Shown here: in pieces, positions 37,226-46,495 of the stretch
How the letters are laid out: each line of letters starts with the position of its first letter
How positions within the stretch are numbered: position 1 is the first letter of the stretch
Assembly: GCF_009811795.1 (NCBI RefSeq)
Contig: NZ_BLJE01000001.1
Span: 496,001 to 560,000, forward strand
Reading direction: 5' to 3'
Length of the DNA: 64,000 nucleotides
Source: Litoreibacter roseus
Lineage (GTDB): Bacteria > Pseudomonadota > Alphaproteobacteria > Rhodobacterales > Rhodobacteraceae
Position numbers and translations under genes: made by a program
The notes under the pieces: model-generated
What the model saw: the letters and a program-made list of their open reading frames with translations, nothing else
Told to the model about the DNA's origin: nothing
Database searches by the model: none

Positions 37226-39517
37226 TCACTCGGCGGCCATCTGCTTTTCATTGAGCCAAGACCAGACGCGCATTGGCGTGAAGGGCATGTCGACGTGACG
37301 CACGCCACTGTCCCAGACCGCATCCAGCGCCGCATTTGCAACTGCCGCCAGCGCACCCACGGTGCCTGCCTCGCCGCAACCTTTCATGCCCAGAACATTG
37401 GCCGTCGAGGGCACAGGTTCGGAGTAGAAGGCGATGAACGGCATCTCCAGCGCGCGGGGGATGCCGTAATCCATGAAGGTGGCAGTCAGAAGCTGGCCAT
37501 CTTCGTCATAGACCACATGCTCGCTGATTGCTTGGCCGATACCTTGAACGACACCGCCGTGGACCTGGCCCTCGGCCAGAACCGGGTTCATCAGGTTGCC
37601 CAGATCATCGACCACCGTGTACTTGACGACCTGCGTGACGCCGGTGTCGGGATCAATCTCAAGCTCCGCCACATGGCAGCCATTGGGGAAGCTGCGACCG
37701 GGCAGGGTGGTCGTCTCTGAGGTGGTCAGCAGATCGGCCTCGCCGGCCTCTCGTGCCAGATCCGCGGCCTCGATCAGGGTCATCACCGTGTTGGATCCGT
37801 CGGCCCGGAAGGCACCGTCTTCGAAGGCCACCTCGGGCACACCCAACTGGTCGGCCACGAACGGCTTGAACCGGTCCACGATGGCCTCGGCGGTGCCTTT
37901 GATGGCCGTGCCCTGCGTCGTCACCGAGCGGGACCCGCCTGTGCCGCCACCTTTGGCGATCAGGTCGCTGTCGCCCTGTACCACGTCGATCACATCCAGC
38001 GGGATGCCGGAATATTCGTGCAGAAGCTGTGGGTAGACGGTCTCGTGCCCCTGACCGTTGGATTGCGTCCCCACAAACAGCTGTACGCGGCCCTCATCGG
38101 TGAATGACACCTTCGCTGTCTCCGATGGATCGCCAAGAATGCTTTCGATGTAATAGCAAACACCCAGCCCGCGCAGCTTGCCTGCGGCTTTCGAGCTTTC
38201 CTTACGCGCGGCGAACCCCGCGATGTCGGCTTCCTGCTCGGCGCGTTTGAGAACTTTGTGGAAATCGCCCACGTCGTACAGCTCGCCCGTGACGCTGGTA
38301 TAGGGGAACTGGTCGGCGGGGATGAAGTTCTTGCGCCGCAGGTCCAGCGCATCGACCCCCAAAACCCGTGCGGCGTGGTCAATTGCGCGCTCCAGCACGT
38401 AGATCGCCTCGGGCCGCCCGGCGCCGCGATAGGCATCGACCTGCGTCGTGTTTGTGTAGATGCCCCGGTTGCGGAACCATGCGATCTGCACGTCATAGGT
38501 GCCCATCAAAACCTTGGCCGCCAGCTCCGACTGAATGAACTGAGCATAGCCCGAGTTATAGGCGCCGAGATTGCAGGTCGTGTCCACCCGGTAGGCGGTG
38601 ATCTTGTGATTGGCGTCAAACGCGAGTTCCGCCGTTGAATAGAGATCGCGCCCACCATTGTCCGACAGCATGCTTTCTGTTCGTTCCGCCTGCCAGCGCA
38701 CAGGCTTGTTCACGGCGCGGGCCGCATGGGCGATCACGAAATACTCGGGGTAGTCCATGGACTTCATGCCAAAGCCGCCGCCCACGTCTGGGTTGGTGAC
38801 GCGCACATCCTCGGGGCTCAGCCCCAAGGCACGGGACACGGACGCCTTGAAACCCCAGACCCCTTGGCCCGAAAACGCCACGTGCAGCCGACCGTCCTGC
38901 ATTTCCGCGAAACATCCGCGCGGCTCCATCGAGTTTGCGATGATCCGGTTGTCGGCAATCTCAAGGCGCGTGGTGTAGGCTGCGCTGTCAAACGCCTTGG
39001 CGGTCGCATCCTCGTCACCCGTGGCCCAGTCATAGGCGACGTTGCCGGGGGCCTCCGCGTGAATTTCCGGACCGCCCTCGGCCACGTCGACCTTGGCGTC
39101 CAGATCATCCGCGTCGAGCAGGATCAGATCGGCGGCATCGCGCGCCTGCGCCATGGTTTCTGCGACGACGACGGCCACCGCCTCGCCCACGAAGCGCACG
39201 CGACCTTCAGCCAACAGCGGGCGGCGCGGCGCGGCGCCCTTGGTGCCGTCGCGGTTCTGGATGATCGACGCACCCATGCCGTTCTTGATGCCTGCCTCTT
39301 TCAGCGTTTCGGCGGTCAGCACCATATGAACGCCCTCGGCCTCTGCCGCGTCGGACACATCCAGTTCGGTGATATCTCCGTGGGCTACCGAAGAGCGGAG
39401 GACATAGGCATGCAGCGCGCCTTCGGGGGCGATATCGTCCAGATATTGACCACCGCCGGTCAGAAACCGCGTGTCTTCCAGCCGCTTGATCGGTTGGGAT
39501 GTGCCGAATTTCGCCAT
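37226..39517 (-). CDS. Molybdenum hydroxylase large subunit (form II CoxL-like)
   Basis: 763 residues, full length for CoxL/xanthine-dehydrogenase-type molybdopterin subunits. The loop reads AYRGAGRPEA, the form II signature, rather than the AYxCSFR of true aerobic CO dehydrogenase. Other motifs include DVGGGFGMK and GQGHETVYPQ, and the C-terminal MKGCGEAGTVGA contains the catalytic-type Glu. Substrate is unlikely to be CO with confidence. The medium (FAD) and small (2Fe-2S) subunits, normally co-encoded, are absent on both sides. Confidence 0.88.
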   Translation of the reverse strand: MAKFGTSQPIKRLEDTRFLTGGGQYLDDIAPEGALHAYVLRSSVAHGDITELDVSDAAEAEGVHMVLTAETLKEAGIKNGMGASIIQNRDGTKGAAPRRPLLAEGRVRFVGEAVAVVVAETMAQARDAADLILLDADDLDAKVDVAEGGPEIHAEAPGNVAYDWATGDEDATAKAFDSAAYTTRLEIADNRIIANSMEPRGCFAEMQDGRLHVAFSGQGVWGFKASVSRALGLSPEDVRVTNPDVGGGFGMKSMDYPEYFVIAHAARAVNKPVRWQAERTESMLSDNGGRDLYSTAELAFDANHKITAYRVDTTCNLGAYNSGYAQFIQSELAAKVLMGTYDVQIAWFRNRGIYTNTTQVDAYRGAGRPEAIYVLERAIDHAARVLGVDALDLRRKNFIPADQFPYTSVTGELYDVGDFHKVLKRAEQEADIAGFAARKESSKAAGKLRGLGVCYYIESILGDPSETAKVSFTDEGRVQLFVGTQSNGQGHETVYPQLLHEYSGIPLDVIDVVQGDSDLIAKGGGTGGSRSVTTQGTAIKGTAEAIVDRFKPFVADQLGVPEVAFEDGAFRADGSNTVMTLIEAADLAREAGEADLLTTSETTTLPGRSFPNGCHVAELEIDPDTGVTQVVKYTVVDDLGNLMNPVLAEGQVHGGVVQGIGQAISEHVVYDEDGQLLTATFMDYGIPRALEMPFIAFYSEPVPSTANVLGMKGCGEAGTVGALAAVANAALDAVWDSGVRHVDMPFTPMRVWSWLNEKQMAAE

Positions 39518-39638
39518 GGGTCAGGCCTCCTGTACAGGTTTGAGGGGACACTAGCCGGAAAGACAGCGCTGTCCAGAGCGCGCGTCTGCGGCGTTTCGAC
39601 AAAATGACCTTGCCCGGTCGAAGACGCCCTTTGGTGGG

Positions 39639-42050
39639 TTATTTGCGGCGTTTCGCGCGCAGGGTCGGATCGGCGGCGGTCGGATCTTCGGGCCACGGAT
39701 GCTTTGGATAGCGCCCGCGCATGTCTTTGCGCACATCGTCATAGGAAGACGCCCAGAATCCCGGCAGATCGCGGGTCACCTGAACCGGGCGGCCTGCGGG
39801 CGACAGAAGCGTGACCTTCAGGGGCGTGCCGCCTACGGTGGGGTGGGTGGTTTCGCCGAAGAGCTCTTGCAGGCGGACCGAGATCTCAGGAACTTCGCCG
39901 CTGTAATCGACAGCGACCTTGCGGCCCAAGGGCGTCTCGAAACTGGGCGGTGCGAGACGGTCGAGCGTTTGCTGCCCATCCCACCCAAGGGCGGTTTGTA
40001 AAGCCGTCAGAAGCGGCGCGGTTTTCAGATCCGCTGCCGTTTTCAGGCCGCCGAGGTAGGGCGCGAGCCAAGTGTTCAGGTCGTCGAGCAAGGCTGGGTC
40101 CGACCAGTCCGGTATGCCGGGGGTTCCGAACAACAGCCGGACTCGCGCCCTCAACAACCGGGCGGGCTTTGTCCAGTTGAGCGCATCCAGCCCCAGGTCC
40201 CGCACCCCGTCGATCAGGGCTTCGGTCACGGCATCCTCCGGCGCGTCTTTCCAGGACCGATCCGACAGGATCAGCGCCCCAAGCCGTTCCTGCTGGCGGG
40301 CCAGAACCCGCTTGTCGCGGCGCGACCAGTCGCATGTGGTCACCCGTTCGATCTGATCGGCGTAGAGATCGCGGATCTCGCTTTCGGTGATCTGTGCCGC
40401 CAGCCGTATTTTGGTGTCGCGCCCGTCCCCGTCCAGATCGGCGGCCACAAGAGCGCGCGCGCCGGACAACGCGTCCCCGTCAGTCAGTTGCGCGCCGCGC
40501 CCGCCCGAGAGCAGATAACGCGGCGCCTCCCCGCTGCGCCGGAGGCCGATGCGGTCCGGGTAAGCCAGTGCCGTCATCTCGCCCAGCGACCGTGCGGGCC
40601 CCTTGGCCCATTTGGCGAGCCGCTTCGCCTCGGCCTTGATACGGGCGCGGGCTTTTGCATCCCCGGTGTTGTCCTGAAGGGCGCGCATGCGCAGGGCCAG
40701 ATCCGCCCCCGCGCTGCGACCCAAAAGGTCCCGATCCGACAGCAAAGCGGCCAGCTGGGCGGCGTCTGGACCGGCGTGCGCCAGCATATGTGCCAATCGC
40801 GGATGCACTGGCATCGCGGCAATTGTCTTTCCGTGATCCGTCAGCCGCCCCGCAGCATCCAACGCCCCCAATCGCTGGAGCAGCGCCCGCGCATTGGCAA
40901 ATGCGCCTTCGGGCGGCGGCGTCAGGAAGGCCAGATCATCGGGTGCGGCGCCCCACAGACACAGCTCCAAGGCGAGCCCCGCCAGATCGGCGGCCTCGAT
41001 CTCGGCGGGGGGGAAGGCGGGCAGGGCGCCTTCTTCGGCCTTGGCCCATAGCCTGTAGCATATACCCTTGGCCACACGACCCGCGCGGCCCCGGCGCTGA
41101 TCGGCCTCGGCGCGGCTGACCCGTTCGGTGATCAGTCGCGACAGGCCCGCCCCCGGATCATAACGCGCGCGGCGTGCCCGCCCGCCATCCACGACGACCC
41201 GCACATCCTCGATCGTCAGTGAGGTTTCAGCGATGGACGTGGCCAGCACGACCTTGCGACCGGTCTGCGCAGGGGCGATGGCCGCGCGTTGTTCGGCAAA
41301 GGGTAGGGCGCCGTAAAGAGGGCGTATCTGCACGCCGTCTGGCAGGGTCAGCGCGTTGGCGACGCGCCGGATCTCCCCCTCACCGGGCAAAAACACTAGA
41401 ACGCCGCCAGAGGTTTCGGCCAGGGCTTGCTGGATCAGGTCGCTCATGGCCCGCTCAAACCAGATGCCTGCCGCAAGCGGGCGTGGCAACCATCGGGTCT
41501 CGACCGGGAACGCACGACCTTCCGAGGTGATCACCGGCGCATCGTCCAGCATCCGGGCCACCGGGGCCGCGTCCAGCGTGGCGGACATGACGAGCACGTT
41601 CAGATCATCCCTGAGCGCGCCGCGCACCTCCCACACAAGGGCAAGGCCCAGATCACCATTCAGGGAGCGCTCGTGAAACTCGTCGAACACGACCGTGCCG
41701 ACACCCTCCAGCGCGGGATCGCTCTGGATCATGCGTGTCAGAATGCCTTCCGTGATCACCTCGATCCGGGTAGTCCTGCTGATCTTGGTCTCACCCCGCA
41801 TCCGGTAGCCCACGGTTTGCCCGACGGGTTCGCCCAGCATTGCGGCCATCCGTTCGGCGGCAGCGCGGGCGGCCAGACGCCGCGGCTCCAGCATCAGGAT
41901 GCGGCCTGTTATGCCCCGCTCCAGCAGTGCCAGCGGCACGCGGGTGGTTTTCCCGGCACCGGGCGGGGCCTGCAGCACCGCAACGCCGCCCGCACGGAGC
42001 GCCTGCCAGAGATCTTCCAGAACTGGTTCGATGGGCAGGGCGTCGGTCAT
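39639..42050 (-). CDS. hrpB: ATP-dependent helicase HrpB
   Basis: 803 residues. A DExH-box RNA-helicase-like protein: Walker A PPGAGKTTRVPLALL (~residue 30), DEFHERSLNGDLG, SATLD and the motif VI QRRGRAGR. The HA2 and C-terminal HrpB domains follow, ending RYPKHPWPEDP, characteristic of HrpB. The frame is open upstream, but the MTDALPIEPVL ATG has GAGGAT before it. Cellular role is poorly defined. Divergent from meaB. Confidence 0.94.
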   Translation of the reverse strand: MTDALPIEPVLEDLWQALRAGGVAVLQAPPGAGKTTRVPLALLERGITGRILMLEPRRLAARAAAERMAAMLGEPVGQTVGYRMRGETKISRTTRIEVITEGILTRMIQSDPALEGVGTVVFDEFHERSLNGDLGLALVWEVRGALRDDLNVLVMSATLDAAPVARMLDDAPVITSEGRAFPVETRWLPRPLAAGIWFERAMSDLIQQALAETSGGVLVFLPGEGEIRRVANALTLPDGVQIRPLYGALPFAEQRAAIAPAQTGRKVVLATSIAETSLTIEDVRVVVDGGRARRARYDPGAGLSRLITERVSRAEADQRRGRAGRVAKGICYRLWAKAEEGALPAFPPAEIEAADLAGLALELCLWGAAPDDLAFLTPPPEGAFANARALLQRLGALDAAGRLTDHGKTIAAMPVHPRLAHMLAHAGPDAAQLAALLSDRDLLGRSAGADLALRMRALQDNTGDAKARARIKAEAKRLAKWAKGPARSLGEMTALAYPDRIGLRRSGEAPRYLLSGGRGAQLTDGDALSGARALVAADLDGDGRDTKIRLAAQITESEIRDLYADQIERVTTCDWSRRDKRVLARQQERLGALILSDRSWKDAPEDAVTEALIDGVRDLGLDALNWTKPARLLRARVRLLFGTPGIPDWSDPALLDDLNTWLAPYLGGLKTAADLKTAPLLTALQTALGWDGQQTLDRLAPPSFETPLGRKVAVDYSGEVPEISVRLQELFGETTHPTVGGTPLKVTLLSPAGRPVQVTRDLPGFWASSYDDVRKDMRGRYPKHPWPEDPTAADPTLRAKRRK

Positions 42051-42157
42051 GGATCCTCGGACGGCATAAAAAGCAAGGGCTGTGCGGGCCGCAAAACATT
42101 GCAATCCGCCGCAAGCGCGCACCATAAAGCGCAAACCTGTCCAAGGACGAGAGGGTG

Positions 42158-43156
42158 ATGACAGAAAATCCTCAGACAACCGATGAGATTACCGATCTCG
42201 CCGACCGGATCCGCGCGGGCGAGCGGCGCGGACTTGCGCGCGGGATCACCCTGGTCGAAAGCACTCGCGCCGATCACCGGGCGCAGGCACATGCGCTAGT
42301 GGATCTGTTGGCGCGTGACGGCAAGCAGGCCCTGCGGATCGGTCTGTCCGGTACCCCCGGCGTCGGCAAATCGACCTTTATCGAGGCCTTCGGTCTGCAT
42401 CTGACGGCCCAAGGGCTGCGTGTCGCGGTGCTGGCGGTTGACCCGAGTTCCACCCGCTCGGGCGGGTCGATCCTTGGGGACAAGACGCGGATGGAGCGGT
42501 TGTCCCGCGATCCCGGTGCCTTCATCCGGCCGTCGCCATCCCAAACCCAGCTGGGCGGTGTCGCCCGAAGGTCCCGCGAGGCGATTGTTCTGTGCGAGGC
42601 CGCAGGGTTTGACGTGGTGCTGATCGAGACCGTGGGCGTCGGCCAGTCCGAAACCATGGTGGCCGAGATGGCTGATCTGTTCGTGCTGCTGCTGGCCCCG
42701 GCTGGCGGCGATGAGTTGCAGGGCGTCAAGCGCGGCATCATGGAGATTGCCGATCTCATCCTGATCAACAAGGCCGATGGTGATCTGAAAGCTGCCGCCA
42801 CCCGGACCGAGGCGGATTATGCGGGCGCGCTTCACCTTTTGCGCAAACGTCCCCAGGACCCCGAGGGTTTCCCCAAGGCGCGCGCCGTGTCTGCGCTGTC
42901 AGGCACCGGCCTGTCCGAGGCGTGGGACGACATGCAGACCTTAACCCACTGGCGCAAGGATCATGGCCATTGGGACGCCACCCGCACGGCTCAATCCGGT
43001 CATTGGTTTCAGGAGGCCGTGCGCCAGGGGATGCTTGATCATCTGCGGTCTGACGCAGGGCTGCGCGACCAGATGGCAGCGTCCGCGCGGGCTGTTGAAG
43101 CGGGCGAAACCTCCCCCGATGCGGCGGCGGCGGCCCTTCTGTCGAAGCTCTTTTGA
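42158..43156 (+). CDS. meaB: Methylmalonyl-CoA mutase-associated GTPase MeaB
   Basis: 332 residues. A G3E GTPase chaperone that protects adenosylcobalamin mutases and gates cofactor loading. P-loop [15 protein letters not shown], switch regions [18 protein letters not shown] and ETVGVGQSE, and the NKAD base-recognition motif are intact. ATG preferred over an adjacent in-frame GTG one codon earlier, with GAGAGGGTG upstream. The mutase is not in the window. Confidence 0.94.
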   Translation: MTENPQTTDEITDLADRIRAGERRGLARGITLVESTRADHRAQAHALVDLLARDGKQALRIGLSGTPGVGKSTFIEAFGLHLTAQGLRVAVLAVDPSSTRSGGSILGDKTRMERLSRDPGAFIRPSPSQTQLGGVARRSREAIVLCEAAGFDVVLIETVGVGQSETMVAEMADLFVLLLAPAGGDELQGVKRGIMEIADLILINKADGDLKAAATRTEADYAGALHLLRKRPQDPEGFPKARAVSALSGTGLSEAWDDMQTLTHWRKDHGHWDATRTAQSGHWFQEAVRQGMLDHLRSDAGLRDQMAASARAVEAGETSPDAAAAALLSKLF

Positions 43157-43221
43157 GCGGGCAGGTCCGGCGCGCACTGCTCACCACGGTCAAAACTGCG
43201 CGGAAAAGGCCTATTGCAGCC

Positions 43222-43250
43222 TTGACGACACAGGAATCTCTGCGTATTGC
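43222..43250 (+). promoter_or_regulatory. Candidate rpmB promoter
   Basis: TTGACG, a 17-base spacer and TATTGC, about 70 bases upstream of the rpmB ATG. A CCCGC/GCGGG hairpin (43274-43286) follows in the presumed leader. Confidence 0.5.
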
Positions 43251-43319
43251 GAGCGCTCAGATTTCAGACATCGCCCGCGAGGCGGGTCATCACGTTATAC
43301 ATCCGGAAGGAAATCAGAA

Positions 43320-43619
43320 ATGTCGCGCGTCTGTGAATTCACTGGCAAAGGGCCGATGACAGGTAACAATGTCAGCCACGCCAACAACAAGACCAAGCGT
43401 CGCTTTCTGCCCAACCTGAACGATGTCACCCTGACATCCGACACACTGGGCCGGTCCTTCAAGTTTCGCATTTCTGCTGCTGCCCTGCGCACGGTCGATC
43501 ACCGCGGTGGGCTTGACGGGTTCATGGCAAAGGCCAAGGACACCGAGCTTTCCACGAAAGCCCAGAAGGTCAAGAAAGACATCGCAAAAGCACAGGCCGA
43601 GGTCGCTGCAACAGCCTGA
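43320..43619 (+). CDS. rpmB: 50S ribosomal protein L28
   Basis: 99 residues, typical for alphaproteobacterial bL28. The N-terminus [20 protein letters not shown] and the following [12 protein letters not shown] are diagnostic. A longer open frame upstream is ignored because GGAAGGA precedes this ATG and the family begins here. It is flanked by its own candidate promoter and a strong terminator, so it is monocistronic. Confidence 0.97.
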   Translation: MSRVCEFTGKGPMTGNNVSHANNKTKRRFLPNLNDVTLTSDTLGRSFKFRISAAALRTVDHRGGLDGFMAKAKDTELSTKAQKVKKDIAKAQAEVAATA

Positions 43620-43642
43620 CCCGATCTGCCTTCAAAGTTCAG

Positions 43643-43679
43643 AAAGCCGCGCCCGACCATCGGACGCGGCTTTTCTTTT
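43643..43679 (+). terminator. rpmB terminator
   Basis: AAGCCGCGCCCGA pairs with TCGGACGCGGCTT (one mismatch) around CCA, followed by TTTTCTTTTG. It starts about 25 bases after the stop. Confidence 0.88.
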
Positions 43680-43745
43680 GTCGTAAGCTGGGGACGGCTT
43701 TGTGACTTGGCACGGGCGTTCACACCGCATATCTGTCGGGACGCT

Positions 43746-44093
43746 ATGACGATCCGCGCCCTCCTTCAGGCAGCCTTGTGTCTGCTTCTGATCACCACCT
43801 CCGGAACATTGGCTGCTGTCAATGCCGGGCACGGCGGGGACCATGCCGTGATCTGCGCCGGTGGCACCTCCGTCATGGTGCAGATCGGTCCCGACGGTCA
43901 GCCCGTCGAGATCGAGATGGTCTGCCCCGATTGCCTGCTGGCGGCGGCGGATCTGCCAAATGCGATCTTGTCCGGTCTGCTTGCCCCGAATGTCATCACG
44001 ACGCTGGTCGCATGGCCCGTTGTCGTGGGCACGCCAAGCCAGACGACTGCCAGTGCCTTTGCCCGTGGCCCGCCCAAGATGTCGACCCTCTGA
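43746..44093 (+). CDS. Exported Cys-containing protein next to PCu(A)C (DUF2946-like)
   Basis: 115 residues. An N-terminal hydrophobic segment (ALLQAALCLLLITTSGTLAA) serves as signal or anchor. The mature part has HGGDHAVICAGG and MVCPDCLLAA, Cys/His pairs resembling the DUF2946 copper-associated proteins. It lies 36 bp upstream of the PCu(A)C chaperone gene in the same direction, suggesting a small periplasmic copper-handling operon. The family assignment is tentative. An in-frame ATG 13 codons upstream is less likely. Confidence 0.65.
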   Translation: MTIRALLQAALCLLLITTSGTLAAVNAGHGGDHAVICAGGTSVMVQIGPDGQPVEIEMVCPDCLLAAADLPNAILSGLLAPNVITTLVAWPVVVGTPSQTTASAFARGPPKMSTL

Positions 44094-44129
44094 CATCCCA
44101 CGGAAGACCCACATCAAAGGACAACACCC

Positions 44130-44648
44130 ATGTTTCTTAAATCACTGGCGCTTGCCGCCTCCGTTTCGCTTGCCGCACTGCCGGGCCTTGCTGCCGATCA
44201 GATGATCATGGTCGACGATGCCTATGCGCGTGCCTCGACGCCCTCTGCCAAATCCGGCGCTGCTTTCATGCAGATCATGAATATGGGCGAGACCGAGGAC
44301 AGGCTGATCGCCGCCTCGACAGATGCAGCCATCCGCGCCGAGCTTCACACCCATCAAGAGGCCAGCAATGGCGTCATGCGCATGATCCACGTGGAAGAGG
44401 GTTTCGTGATTCCCGCAGGCGAAAGCCTGAGCCTGCAGCGGGGTGGAAACCACGTCATGCTAATCGGACTTTCGGATCCGTTGGAGCAGGGCGAGACGGT
44501 CAACATCACGCTCACCTTTGAAAATGCCGGCGACGTCATGGTCGAGGTTCCTGTTGATCTGGAACGCAAGCCCCAGGCCGGTGCCCACGGGGGACATGGT
44601 GGTGGTCACGGGGCCGATCACGGCACCATGGAGCACAAAACCAACTGA
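44130..44648 (+). CDS. PCu(A)C periplasmic copper chaperone
   Basis: 172 residues. Signal peptide ends at LPGLAAD. The Cu(I) site pattern H-x10-M...H-x-M is seen in LHTHQEASNGVMRM and NHVMLIGL. Proteins of this family deliver copper to the CuA/CuB sites of cytochrome oxidase. The C-terminal ~25 residues are a His/Gly-rich tail (GAHGGHGGGHGADHGTMEH) that could hold extra metal. AAAGGA precedes the start; a terminator follows. Confidence 0.92.
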   Translation: MFLKSLALAASVSLAALPGLAADQMIMVDDAYARASTPSAKSGAAFMQIMNMGETEDRLIAASTDAAIRAELHTHQEASNGVMRMIHVEEGFVIPAGESLSLQRGGNHVMLIGLSDPLEQGETVNITLTFENAGDVMVEVPVDLERKPQAGAHGGHGGGHGADHGTMEHKTN

Positions 44649-44681
44649 GGGCTGATCAGTCACAGATATAGCACGTCTTCG

Positions 44682-44708
44682 AAAAGAGGGGGTCCGCCCC
44701 CTCTTTTT
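44682..44708 (+). terminator. Terminator of the copper operon
   Basis: AAAAGAGGGGG and CCCCCTCTTTT form a perfect stem around TCCG, ending in a T-run, ~35 bases past the PCu(A)C stop. Confidence 0.88.
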
Positions 44709-44855
44709 GCGTTTATTTCACTGGCTTGTGTAGATTTTTTAGGCATATTGGACGGAGCGAATGCATGCCAAAGTACCGGTTGACGGAGGGTCATGCCCAG
44801 TTTTTTGCATTTTTAATAAAATTAACTTTAACAATTATTGAAAAGAACCGCCATC

Positions 44856-44869
44856 TGACGCAAACGTCA
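44856..44869. promoter_or_regulatory. TGACG-CAAA-CGTCA inverted repeat
   Basis: A perfect five-bp inverted repeat with four-base spacer, 21 bases upstream of the phosphatase-like gene start and downstream of an AT-rich stretch. It could be an operator or an mRNA stem just before the ribosome-binding site (GGGGAGC). Confidence 0.35.
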
Positions 44870-44890
44870 CAACAGCTGGGGAGCTAAAGT

Positions 44891-45370
44891 GTGACTGATG
44901 TAATCCTGTTCGTCTGTATGACGGATCTGTGCCAGTCGCCTCTTGCAAAAGGGGTACTGCGCCGCGAACTCAACGCCGCATCTCTCGACTTCAGGGTCGA
45001 AAGCGCGGCCACATCCAACTGGAACACCGGGGATCCGCCCGATGAGCGTGCTATCGTTGCGGCGCGTCTTAGGGGAATGGACATATCCGAGAGCCGTGCG
45101 CAACAAATCTCGCCGGGGCATTTCGTGAGCGCGTCGCTCATCATCCCGATGAGCCAGAGGGACGTCGCCCAACTCGAGAAATGGCGACCCGCGGGGGTCG
45201 ATACGCCCGTCCGCCTGCTCAGCAGTTTTGCGCCCGACATCGACTATTCGGATATTCCTGACCCGTACTACACAGGCCGGTTTGATCCGGTGATCGACCT
45301 GATCGAAACCTGCGTGGCGGGATTGGTGGAAGAACTCAAGACCAACGGGTTGCCAAAAGCGGGGTCTTAG
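44891..45370 (+). CDS. Low-molecular-weight phosphatase homologue lacking P-loop Arg
   Basis: 159 residues with the LMW protein-tyrosine-phosphatase fold. The P-loop reads VCMTDLCQSPLAKG where active enzymes have VCxGNICRSP: the nucleophile Cys is kept, but the Arg that binds the phosphate is Gln. The general-acid loop IPDPYYTGRFD (canonical DPYY) is retained. Phosphatase activity is therefore doubtful, and a phosphate-binding or regulatory role is possible. GTG start with GGGGAGC upstream. It stands alone behind a TGACG inverted repeat. Confidence 0.8.
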   Translation: MTDVILFVCMTDLCQSPLAKGVLRRELNAASLDFRVESAATSNWNTGDPPDERAIVAARLRGMDISESRAQQISPGHFVSASLIIPMSQRDVAQLEKWRPAGVDTPVRLLSSFAPDIDYSDIPDPYYTGRFDPVIDLIETCVAGLVEELKTNGLPKAGS

Positions 45371-45400
45371 CACACCGGAGACGTCCCCGGTGCGACCCGC

Positions 45401-45715
45401 TCAGCGCCGCCGCGTCCGGCAATAGGACTGGGCGCTGCCCGCAAATCCCTTATAGCGCTGCCAGAAGGCCTCGTCCCGTGGTCGGTCCGACTGCCGCACA
45501 ACCTGTGCCTGATGGGGATCCGAGAAAAAGCTCGCCGCCAACTTCTGATCTTGTCGCGACAAGGTGATGTCCGCCACCTGCTGCACGCAATTGCACAAAT
45601 ACCGGCTTTTCGCCGAGCGGTCGGATTTCATGCAAGCCCGCTCAATCGAACCCGCCATGCCCATGCCGGCACTCAGTCCCAGCACGGTTGTCAAAAGAAT
45701 TAGTGTTCTACCCAT
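45401..45715 (-). CDS. Small secreted Cys-containing protein
   Basis: 104 residues. Signal peptide LILLTTVLGLSAGMGMAGS, then a helical mature region with four Cys (ACMKSD, YLCNCVQQ, SYCRTRRR), likely disulfide-bonded in the periplasm. The chosen ATG has GAGG upstream; the open frame continues further but lacks signals. No domain is recognised. Confidence 0.7.
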   Translation of the reverse strand: MGRTLILLTTVLGLSAGMGMAGSIERACMKSDRSAKSRYLCNCVQQVADITLSRQDQKLAASFFSDPHQAQVVRQSDRPRDEAFWQRYKGFAGSAQSYCRTRRR

Positions 45716-45899
45716 TCCATTCGCCTCTTCATTTTTGTTTTTTCCACAAGAATGAAAAACTCGGCGCGGCGTTACAACAGCAATATGCCGCCCCGTGATC
45801 ACATTTCACGACAGGTCGTAGCAAAATTATGGCGGCTCTATGGTTAGGATATGGTGAATGACAGGCTGTGGCGACTTGCTCCCAGGCGCGTGCGCGGTG

Positions 45900-46490
45900 T
45901 CAGACTTTCAGGCCGGCCACGATCTTTCCTGTCGCCGCAAGAACCAGGACGCACAGCATGACCTTCGATAAGGTTTCCATCGTACCGTCGATCAGCAGCG
46001 CATGGGCCACGGTGCCCAGAACTGTCACCACAGCAAGCGCGGCATGACCCAGGCGCCATCTGCGGGGTCTCAGGCGCAATCGCTTGCGAAGGGCCGCCAG
46101 AAGCGCTGCAGCGAAAACGGCCCACATGGCGATTACGCCCCAGACCGAGAACGGCGTGGGCGAGACCAACAGCAGCGCGTCCACCACATCAGGCGGGCTG
46201 GTGATCCAAAGCGCGCCCACATGGATTAAGACCGCGGCGACCAGAATGCCCCCAATCCAGCGGTGAACCCGTCGTCCGGGTGGACCAGATAAGCCCGGCA
46301 AGAGTCCCCCGATCAGCAGCGGTTGCACCAGCAAAAGCGCCATGCCAACGATCCCTGCGAACCCGGCCAGAATGTAGATGGGGTCGCGCCACGCCAGAAG
46401 TGGGCTGGTCGCGGCCGCTGCGATCGGGACGGCGAGGACACCGACAAGGGCGGTCCAGATCAGGGCGAACCGGACCCGGTCTGATATCAT
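45900..46490 (-). CDS. Ferric-reductase-like transmembrane protein
   Basis: 196 residues with about six hydrophobic helices. His residues in RRVHRWIGG, VLIHVGALW, RLGHAAL and TVAHALLID are spaced on opposing helices as in the haem-binding ferric reductase-like/MsrQ domain. It probably passes electrons across the membrane. It lies five bases after the Tat-exported intradiol-like gene and is surely co-transcribed with it. Confidence 0.8.
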   Translation of the reverse strand: MISDRVRFALIWTALVGVLAVPIAAAATSPLLAWRDPIYILAGFAGIVGMALLLVQPLLIGGLLPGLSGPPGRRVHRWIGGILVAAVLIHVGALWITSPPDVVDALLLVSPTPFSVWGVIAMWAVFAAALLAALRKRLRLRPRRWRLGHAALAVVTVLGTVAHALLIDGTMETLSKVMLCVLVLAATGKIVAGLKV

Positions 46491-46495
46491 TCCGG

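Noticed and set aside
43274-43286. Hairpin before rpmB as an L28 autoregulatory site
   Set aside because: The five-bp stem is short and I know of no feature linking it to ribosomal protein binding; mentioned only within the promoter entry.
44790-44840. Cluster of TTAA words resembling CtrA sites
   Set aside because: Spacings are five and two bases rather than the seven of TTAA-N7-TTAA, so an AT-rich promoter stretch explains them better.
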